Below the pieces are notes generated by a model that saw only the letters and a list, made by a program, of their open reading frames with translations, was not told where the DNA came from and searched no databases. From Chlorocebus sabaeus (taxonomy: Eukaryota > Chordata > Mammalia > Primates > Cercopithecidae): DNA of 64,000 nt. A program made the position numbers and the translations under genes. The DNA is taken from the NCBI RefSeq assembly GCF_047675955.1, contig NC_132925.1, positions 71,925,622 to 71,989,621 on the forward strand, written 5' to 3'. How positions within the stretch are numbered: the first letter of the stretch is position 1; the number at the start of each line of letters is the position of its first letter. Positions 56,358-64,000 of the stretch are shown here, in pieces.

Positions 56358-56678
56358 TTTTTTGTTGTTGTTTTTGAGACAGAGTTTCACTCTTGTTGCC
56401 CAGGCTAGAGTGCAATGGTGCAATCTCAGCTTACTGCAACCTCTGCCTCCCGGGTTCAAGTGATTCTCCTGCCTCAGCCTCCAGAGTAGCTGGGATTACA
56501 GGCACCTGCCACCACACCCAGCTAATGTGTGTGTGTGTGTGTATGTGTGTGTGTTTTTAGTAGAGACAGGGCTTCACCATGTTGGCCAGGCTAGTCTCAA
56601 ACTCCTGACCTCATGTGATCCACCCACCTTGACCTCCCAAAGTGCTGGGATTACAGGCATGAGCCACTGCGCGCAGCC
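56358..56678 (-). mobile_element. Alu, antisense, between ORF1 and ORF2 of the old L1
   Basis: Complement of an Alu with its A-tail on the left ('TTTTTTGTTGTTGTTTTTGA'). The A-rich linker between monomers has become a TG microsatellite (56526-56555). Confidence 0.92.
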
Positions 56679-56823
56679 TAAAAGTCTTATTAAATAATTA
56701 CACAAAGGAGAAAGAGAAAGAAATCAAGTGGCAATACAACACCACTCCACGTAATCACAAAGACAAACAGGAAAAAAAAAAAAAAAAAAGAATTTATAGA
56801 ACAACGAGATAACAATTAACATT

Positions 56824-59800
56824 ATGACAGGAACAAAACCTCACATATCAATATTAACCTTGAAAGTAAATGGATTAAATCCTTCACTTAAAAGATATGG
56901 ATTGGCAGAATAACTTTTTTTTAATGAATGAACTATATTCTGCTTTCAAGAAACTCACCTTATAGCTAAATATATTTATAGACTGAAGGTGAAGGAGTGG
57001 AAAAAGATATTCCAAATAAATGAAAACCTAAAGTCCTAAAATGAGCAGGAGTAGCTATATTCATATCTGACAATATAAACATTAAATTAACAATGTAAAG
57101 AAAAGATAAAGAAGGTCATTATAAAGCAATCAATTAAACAAGAATATATAACAATCCTAAATATATATACACCCAACATGAGAGCACCCAGACTTATAAA
57201 ACAAAGATTACTAGACCTGAAGAAAGAGATAGACAGTAATACTAATAGTGAGGGACTTCAACACCTCACTCACAGTATTAGACAAATCATTTAGACAGAA
57301 AATCAAGAAAGAAACACTAGACTTAAATTGGGCTGTAGACCAAATAAACCTAACAGTTAATACGGAACACTCTCCCCAACCACTACAAGACATATATTCT
57401 TTTCATCAGCACATGGAACATTTTCCAAGATAGACCATACATTAGGCCACAGGTCAAGTTTTAACACATTTCTTAAATCAAAATTATATCATGTATCTTG
57501 TCAGACTACAGCAGAATAAAACTAGAAATTAATACCAAGTGGAACTCTGTAAACTACGAAAATTAAACAACTCCTGAACAATGTTTGGGTAAACAATGAA
57601 ATTAAGACAAAAATTAAAACATGTTTTGAAATGAGTGAAAATGGAAATACAAAATACCAAAACCTCTGGGATACAGCAAAAGCAGTGATAAGAGGGAAGT
57701 TTATAGTGTTAAATGCCTACATCAAATAAAAATAATCACAAATTAACAACCTAATGTTGCACCTCAAAGAACTAGGAAAACAGAACAAAGCAAACTTAAA
57801 GCTGGCCGAAGAAAGAAATAACAAAGATCAGAACAGAACTAAATGAAATTGAGACCAAAAAAAGATACAAAGATTAACAAAATTTAAAAAAAATTATTTG
57901 AAAAGATAAAATTGATAAGCTACTAGCTAGACTAACAAAAGGCGATCCACATGAATAAAGTCAAAAATGAATAAGGAGACATTACAAATGACATCACAGA
58001 AATACAAAAGATCATCAGAAACTACGATGAAGTACTATATGCTCACAAACTGGATAACCTAGAGGAAATTAATAAATTCCTGGAAATATACAACCTCCCA
58101 AGATTAAAGCAGAAAGAAACAGAAATCCTGAATGGACCAATAATGAGTAATTAGATTGAATCAGTAATGTAAAAAAAAAATCTCCCAATGACAACAAAAA
58201 TCCCAGGAACAAATGAATTCATAGTCAAATTCTACCAAATGTACAAAGAACAGTAGCGCACCCAGACTTATAAAACAAAGATTACTAGACCTAAGGAAAG
58301 AGGTAGACAGTAATAATGCCAGTCGTCTCAAAACTGTTCCAAAAAATCAAGGAGGAAGAAACCCTCCCTAACTCATTCTACCAAGCCAATATTACCCTGA
58401 TACCAAAGCCAGACAATGACACACACACATAAACACACAACTAGAGACCAATATCCCTGATAAACATAAATGCAAAAATCTTCAACAAAATACTAGCAAA
58501 CTGAATACAACAGCACATGAAGAAGATAATACACCAACATCAAGGGAGTTTTATTCCGAGGATGCAAGGATGGTTCAACATATGCAAATCGATACATGTG
58601 ATTCATCATATAAACAGAATTAAGGACAATGACCATATGACCATTTCAATAACTGCAGAAAAAGCTTCTGATAAAATTAAGAACCGCTTCATGATAAAAT
58701 TATTCAACAACATAGGCATTGAAGAAACATACCTCAATATAATAAAAGTCATATATGACAAACCCATAGCCAATATCATACTAAATGGGGAAAAGTTGAA
58801 AAAAATGCCCCTAAAAAGTTGAACAGACAAGAATACCCACTTTTACCACTCCAATTTAATACAGTACTGGGTGTCCTAGTCAGAGAAAACAGGCAAGAGA
58901 AATAAATAAAAGACATCAAAATTGAAAAAAAGCAAGTCAAATTATCTCTGTTCACTGACAATATGAGCTTGTACCTAGAAATTCTAAGGACATCTCCAGA
59001 AACCTCTGAGATTTGCTAAGTTAATTAAGTGAGGTTTTAGGATACAAAATCAATATACAAAGTCAGTAGCATTTCTGTACAACAATAATAATCAATCTGA
59101 GGATTGAATCAAGAAGTCAATCATATTTATAATAGCTACAAAAAATAAAATATCTAGTAAAATGTTTAACCAAGGAGCTGAAAGGTCTTTGCAAGGAAAA
59201 CTATAAAACACTGATGAAAGAAATTATAGATGTTGCAAAAACAAATGGAAAAACATCTCATGCTCATGAATTAGGAGAATCAATATTATTAAAATAACCA
59301 TGCTATTCAAAGCATTCTACAGATATGATGTGATCCCTATTAAAATACCAGGGTTATTTTTCACAGAATTAGAAAAAAAAAAATCTTAAAATTATTATGG
59401 AACCAAGAAAATAGCCTGAATAACAAAAGTATTCCTAAGTAAAAAGGACAAAGCTAGAAGCCTCACATTAATTCACCTGAAATTGCATAACAAGGCTATG
59501 GCAAACAAAACAGCATGGTACTGTAGTAAACACAAACACATAGATCAATGGAACAGAATAAAATGTGCAGAAATAATGCCACATATCTATAGTAATCTGA
59601 TCTTTGATAAAGTTGACAAAAATATACACTGGATAAAGGACGCCCTTTTCAATACTTGTGCTGGGGAAATTGAATTGCCATATGCAGAAGAATAAAACTG
59701 GGCCCCTATTTTTCACTACATACAAAAATCAGCTCTAGAAGGATTAAATACATATATGTGAGGCCTGAAACTATAAAAGTACTAAAAGAAAATCTAGGAA

Positions 59801-60673
59801 AAACTCTATGAACATTGTTATAGGCAAAGAATGAATGACTATGACCTCAAAAGCACAAGCAACAAAAACAAAAATGGACAAATGAGACTTCATTAAACTA
59901 AAAATCTTCTGCACAGCAAAATAAATGATCAACAGAGTGAAAGACAACTTGTAGAATGGGAGAAAATGTTTCCAAACAATGCATCTGACAGGGGACTAAT
60001 ATCCAGAATATACAAGGAAGTCAAACAACTTAACAACAAATCCGCAAATAACCCCATTAAAAAGTAGGCAAAGAACATGAACAGACGTTTTCCAAAAGTA
60101 GACATACAAATGGCCAACGAGCATATGAAAAAAATGCTTAATATCACTAATCATCAGGAAAATGCTAATTAAAACTACAATGAGATATCATCTTACACCA
60201 GTCAGAATAACTATTATTTAAAAATTCAAAAATGACACATGTTGGCAAGGATGTGGAGCAAGTAGAATGCTTATGCACTGTTAGCGGGAATGTAAATTAG
60301 TATAATCTATAAAAAACAGCATGGAGATTCCTCAAATAACTAAAAATAGAACAACCATTTGGTCCAGCAATCCTACCACTGGATTTCTGCCCAAAGGAAA
60401 AGAAATCATTACATCAAAAAGATATCTGAACTCAAACATTTATCACGGTACTATTTATAACAGCAAAGATATGAAATCAACCTAAGCTCCATCAACAGAT
60501 GATTAGATATATATACACACACATACACAGACACACAATGAAATACTATTCAGTCACAATAAGAATGAAATTATGTCTTTTGCAGCAACATGGATGGAAT
60601 TGGAGCCTTAAGTGAAAAAACTCAGAAACAGAAAGTCAAATACTGCATGTTCTCACTTCTAAGGGGGAGCTAA
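56824..60673 (+). pseudogene. ORF2 remnant of the old L1
   Basis: Starts at ATGACAGGAACAAAACC and ends at the TAA near 60671-60673, close to the usual 3.8-kb ORF2 length. Endonuclease remnants (57248-57433, 'RDFNTSLTVLDKS') and RT remnants (58517-58822, 'SFIPRMQGWFNICKSI', 'ANIILNGEKLKK') are readable. The FADD box near 58952-58963 has decayed to F-T-D-N-M. The C-terminal region (59480-60673) is visible in several frames. A 58-bp piece of its own endonuclease region is present inside the RT region at 58258-58315. Confidence 0.85.
58258..58315 (+). repeat. 58-bp intra-element duplicate of 57184-57241
   Basis: The two segments match at 55 of 58 positions, starting GCACCCAGACTTATAAAACA and ending GTAATA. 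The downstream copy sits where RT-coding sequence is expected. Confidence 0.9.
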
Positions 60674-60717
60674 ATAATTTCTACACTTGGACATTGAATA
60701 GAATAATATACACTGGT

Positions 60718-61012
60718 GGCCAGGCACAGTAGCACATGCCTGTAATCCCAGCACTTTGGGAGGCTGAGGCAGGCAGATCACCTGAGGTCAGGAATTCAAT
60801 ACCAGCCTGGCCAACATGGCAAAAGCCCATCTCTGCTAAAAATAAAAGATCAGCCAGGCATGGCGGTAGGTGCCTGTAATCCCAGCTACTGGGGAGGCTG
60901 AGGCAAGACAATCACTTGAACCCAGGAGGCAGAAGTTGCAGTGAGTCCAGACTGTGCCACTGCACTCTAACCTGGGCAACAGAGTGAGACTGCATCTCAA
61001 AAAAAAAAAAAA
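60718..61012 (+). mobile_element. Alu inserted in the 3' UTR of the old L1
   Basis: Full dimer from 'GGCCAGGCACAGTAGCACAT' to 'GAGACTGCATCTC' and an A-tail, followed by a (TA)n run to 61034. L1 3' UTR sequence resumes with 'ATTGGAGACTTGGAAGGG'. Confidence 0.92.
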
Positions 61013-61240
61013 TTTTATATATATATATATATATGTGGTGTGTGTACACACATTGGAGACTTGGAAGGGTAGGTGGGTGGGTGGGAAGGGAGTGAGGCAT
61101 AAGAAATTACTTAATGGGTACAATGTGTGTTATTTGGGTGACGGTTACACTAAAATCTCAAATTTCACCACTACACAAAATATCCATGTACATATAACAA
61201 AACTACACTGTTACCCTTGAAATTTATACAAATAAAAAAG

Positions 61241-61253
61241 AATTCCATGTCAG
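61241..61253. other. Right target-site duplication of the old L1
   Basis: AATTCCATGTCAG, identical to 52709-52721. Confidence 0.9.
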
Positions 61254-61857
61254 GAAACCATAGTTTCTTGACAAAAAGACTTCCAAGAAGAGATCAAACA
61301 TATAATGTTATCCATACTTATTTAACCAGAAACAGCTTTTTCCCTGCACTTAGCTCATGGGACCAATGTTCAGCAGAACATACATTGTGTAATTCTGCCG
61401 TCTGTCTTAATGGCTTTGAGCAGGGTGGGGGGAAATTATACTTAAGTATTTGAGAGTGCAGTTAGTCATATCCCCTGGTTCATTGTATATAACCATCAAT
61501 GATCCCTGGGGTAAAACCCTATTTTGATCAATTGATTGATCAATAAGTTCCCCTTTAACTTCATTCTCTTCTCCTTCCCCTGTAGGCAACCATATCACTG
61601 TGTTTAATGTCAACATTTTCATTCATATATATTCTTATGTTGGGCCGGCAAAGGAGTGGAGGGGACGAGGAAGGAACTGACATCCTACAATATTCCTTTT
61701 TGTATATAGTTTTGACTTTCTGAAGCCTTTAATCTTCTATATAATACAAATAACTAAATCAATAAGGGTGGAAGGAGGAGGGGACTAAAACTGAAAGTAA
61801 AGAGAACCACATGAATTCAATCGTATTTCAAAGGAATGCTATAATTGCTCTTAAATG
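61254..61857. other. No recognised feature
   Basis: Non-coding sequence without a recognised family. Confidence 0.35.
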
Positions 61858-62016
61858 GAACAGAAAGAAAGGAGAGAGGAAGAGATGGAGGGAGGAAAAG
61901 AGAGAGAGAAAGAACAAGGGAATAAAAAATAAAAAGAAAGGAAGAGATGAAGGAAGGGAGGGAGGAAAAAAGGGAGGGAGAGAAAAAAGATAAAGAAATA
62001 AAGGAAGAAAGGAAAA
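61858..62016. repeat. Polypurine (GAAA/GGAA) tract
   Basis: About 160 bases of almost pure A/G with AGGGAGGG blocks. Lys/Arg/Glu-rich and Phe/Leu-rich frames on the two strands are artefacts. Confidence 0.95.
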
Positions 62017-62314
62017 AAAATCCAAGTAATTAACCATACACCCTCAATTTGCAGCAGAGTAGAGTAGGGTGATAACAAGAATTGTAAACAAACCCTGAAC
62101 TCCTTTGGATAAGCTTTTTTTGGTAATGGTGTGGGAAAAGTTGTGAAATTATTTTAGATGTATTAGAGGCTTGAGCAAATGAATCAATTTAGGAGCCAGG
62201 GTTCTCAATGAGAAAGAAGGTACATAGAAATATGAAATGGCGAAAGACAAGAAAGAGCCACGTAGGGATGGTTTGAAAATTGTGAGTATTGGTGTGAATT
62301 CAAAATTTCAAAGA

Positions 62315-62405
62315 TATGTAAATATATGTACATGTGCATGAATATGTGTACATATTTAAGTATATATGTATGCATATGCAAGTGTGTATATATAAATATG
62401 TCTCT
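62315..62405. repeat. TATG-type microsatellite
   Basis: Degenerate TATG/TGTA repeats. Confidence 0.75.
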
Positions 62406-62429
62406 GTATATAGCATGTATTTCCTAGTT

Positions 62430-63537
62430 CTGTACATTGAAAGGGTCAAAATGCCACACCTAGTAACAATGAGCACACCTAGTACCTAGAGCTTGCTATC
62501 TAATATCATTCCCCACTAAAAGGAACCAGGACTCCTTGAAGAAGTGGCTGATTCCAGGGCTTGGGTAAATAGGTGTAAGATGAGCCTGGAGCATCTTGGT
62601 ATGCTATCAAGTAAGTGCTCAAAGAACTGATGGGTGAATGCCCAAGGATGCAGAAGCCAGCTTAAAGGTGCTCCCACTAGCCAAATATGGGATAATTTCA
62701 ACTCCGCAATAATTAACTGATCTATTAAAAACCAATTGGGGAATAAAGAAATGTATTATTCCATATTGATAATAAATATATAGAACAATAAATAAAAAGA
62801 GAAGATGAGAGGACTCTTATTTATGGCAGAATACCATGTGCTGGCTAATAAATGTGGAAGGAATACTGGGATAGAAAATCAGCAACTTGCAGCCATTGTT
62901 TATAAAGATTAGATAAGCCAAGAATTATGAATGAATACAAAAATGTAGGGAGAAAATTTGATGTGGAGAAAAATATGTGCATGCTCTAATGTGTCTCTCC
63001 ACAGATTAAATATTGCAAGGGAAAAAATATTAATTACACAGTAGAGAAATCAGACAACACCTTAACCGAATGGTCAAAATTAACACCAATTAGGAGTAGA
63101 TGGGAGTCCTGCCTCCAGATGTGGCACCCCGAGAGGGACACGCCATCACCTATGCAATATTCTGGCCAAGAATGCATAACCTAAATCTAATCAGGAAGAA
63201 ACATTAGATGAAGCCCAAATGAAGATCATTCCATTAACACATATGGGTATTGAGGAGTATATTTTTAAGTATCATTGTTGTACAGAAACAAAGAAAGGAT
63301 ATTTTGCATTAAAGGAGGTAAAGAGACATGACAGCCAAAAGCAATACCTGACTCTAGACTGCATCCTGTAATAGAGAAGGAAAAGTACTATTTAAAAAAT
63401 CTTTGGGTCAACTGATAAAACTGGCATATAATAAAATTGTACCAATATAAAGTTATGATGTTGATAACTGTACTGTAGTCATGTAAGAGCATATCCTTAT
63501 TCTTAGGAAATACACAGTGAAAAATTAAAAATGGCCA
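62430..63537 (+). repeat. L1M-type 3' UTR
   Basis: About 1.1 kb with 'AAAAGGAACCAGGACTCC', 'GAAATCAGACAACACCTTAA', 'ATCTAATCAGGAAGAAACAT', 'GTAAAGAGACATGACAGCC' and 'GATAACTGTACTGTAGTCAT' in the order of old L1 3' UTRs. It is related to the fragment at 28256-28938 and stops where a younger L1 begins. Confidence 0.7.
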
Positions 63538-64000
63538 TGACAAGAGAAAGAAATAAACGATAAGGGTATTCAAATAGGAGGAGAGGAAGTCAAATTGTCT
63601 CTATTTGCAGATAACACAATTTTATATTTAGAAAACCCCATCATCTCAGCCCAGAAACTCCTTACACTGATAAGCAACTTCAGCAAAGCCTCAGGATACA
63701 AAATCAACGTGTGAAAACCACAAGCATTCCTTTCCACCAACAACATTCCTTTCCAACAACAACAAAGAGAGCCAAATCATAAATGAACTCCCATTCACAA
63801 TCACTCAGAGAGTAAAATACCTAGGAATACAGTTAACAAGGGATGTGAAGGACCTCTTCAAGGAGAACTACAAACCACTGCCCAAGGAAATAAGAGAGGG
63901 CACAAACAAATGGAAAAACATTCCATCCTAATAGATAGGAAAAATTGATATTGTGAAAATGGCCATACTGCCAGAAGTAATTTATAGATTTAATGCTATT
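63538..64000 (+). pseudogene. 5'-truncated L1PA-type ORF2 copy, continues beyond the window
   Basis: Begins inside the RT domain and follows L1PA ORF2 closely ('GAAGTCAAATTGTCTC', 'CTATTTGCAGATAACACAAT', 'GATGTGAAGGACCTCTTC'). The FADD box has become F-A-D-N, a TGA lies at about 63712-63714, and a TAA replaces another sense codon near 63930. A 19-bp tandem duplication lies at 63725-63762. Like most L1 insertions it is 5'-truncated and dead. Its 3' end is outside the window. Confidence 0.88.

Larger units (their letters stand above)
52722..61240 (+). mobile_element. Full-length old L1 (L1MA/L1PB age) hosting three Alus
   Basis: About 8.5 kb overall, roughly 7.6 kb once the Alus are removed. 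In order: a long 5' UTR (52722-about 55100), an ORF1 remnant, an ORF2 remnant, a 3' UTR and an A-rich end 'AAATTTATACAAATAAAAAAG'. The identical 13-bp sequence on both sides shows that one insertion event delivered the whole unit. All frames are broken. Subfamily is judged from age and layout only. Confidence 0.88.

Noticed and set aside
61811..62078. Lys/Arg/Glu-rich and Phe/Leu-rich open frames
   Set aside because: They come from the polypurine tract; the apparent membrane-like Phe/Leu pattern is low complexity.

Overview
The window reads as primate nuclear DNA, almost certainly from a catarrhine (human, ape or Old World monkey). It contains Alu repeats, including AluY-type copies, a near-complete L1PA-type LINE-1, THE1 (MaLR) and HERV-L retroviral remnants, and old MIR, L2, MER5, MER20 and Tigger copies. 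It is AT-rich with many microsatellites. I found no host protein-coding gene, tRNA, rRNA, CRISPR array or bacterial-type operon. The long open frames belong to retroelements. Most of the rest is old interspersed-repeat sequence or apparently single-copy non-coding DNA, as expected for an intron or gene desert.

Layout. 1-12.9 kb: MIR, L2, MER5A and MLT1 fragments, a THE1-type solo LTR (6278-6621, target duplication GTTGC), a truncated Alu and a full Alu. 12.96-13.56 kb: a probable ERV1-type solo LTR. 14-19.7 kb: sparse old repeats, an MLT1-like LTR and a pyrimidine tract. 19.78-24.37 kb: an antisense HERV-L provirus with MLT2A-type LTRs and 5-bp target duplications; gag is missing and pol is decayed. 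24.70-25.35 kb: a hAT MITE interrupted by a Tigger/MER2-like MITE. 25.60-27.90 kb: a complete antisense THE1 element (LTR, internal region, LTR). 28-30.7 kb: L1M fragments and microsatellites. 30.76-36.97 kb: a full-length sense L1PA element with intact ORF1, broken ORF2, and a short extra segment plus second poly(A) that looks like a 3' transduction. 37-43.1 kb: Tigger and old L1 pieces, including an antisense L1M insertion that splits an L1ME 3' UTR. 43.5-52.7 kb: an AluY with a perfect 15-bp duplication, a long L2 split by an Alu, and MIR, MER5A and MER20 copies. 52.72-61.24 kb: a decayed but complete old L1 (L1MA/L1PB age) hosting three Alus and still bracketed by a perfect 13-bp target duplication. 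61.3-64 kb: a purine tract, an L1M 3' UTR, and a 5'-truncated L1PA copy that runs off the end.

How the parts relate. Nesting gives relative ages: hAT before Tigger; L1ME before antisense L1M; old L1 before its Alus; L1M 3' UTR before the terminal L1PA. HERV-L and THE1 sit about 1.2 kb apart in the same orientation and share the first nine bases of the primer-binding site. Subfamily names come from memory of consensus sequences and need RepeatMasker/Dfam confirmation. I saw no undescribed biological system. The most unusual observations are the L1PA double-tail structure, a 58-bp segment of the old L1 endonuclease region repeated inside its reverse-transcriptase region, and an intact ORF1 beside a thrice-broken ORF2.
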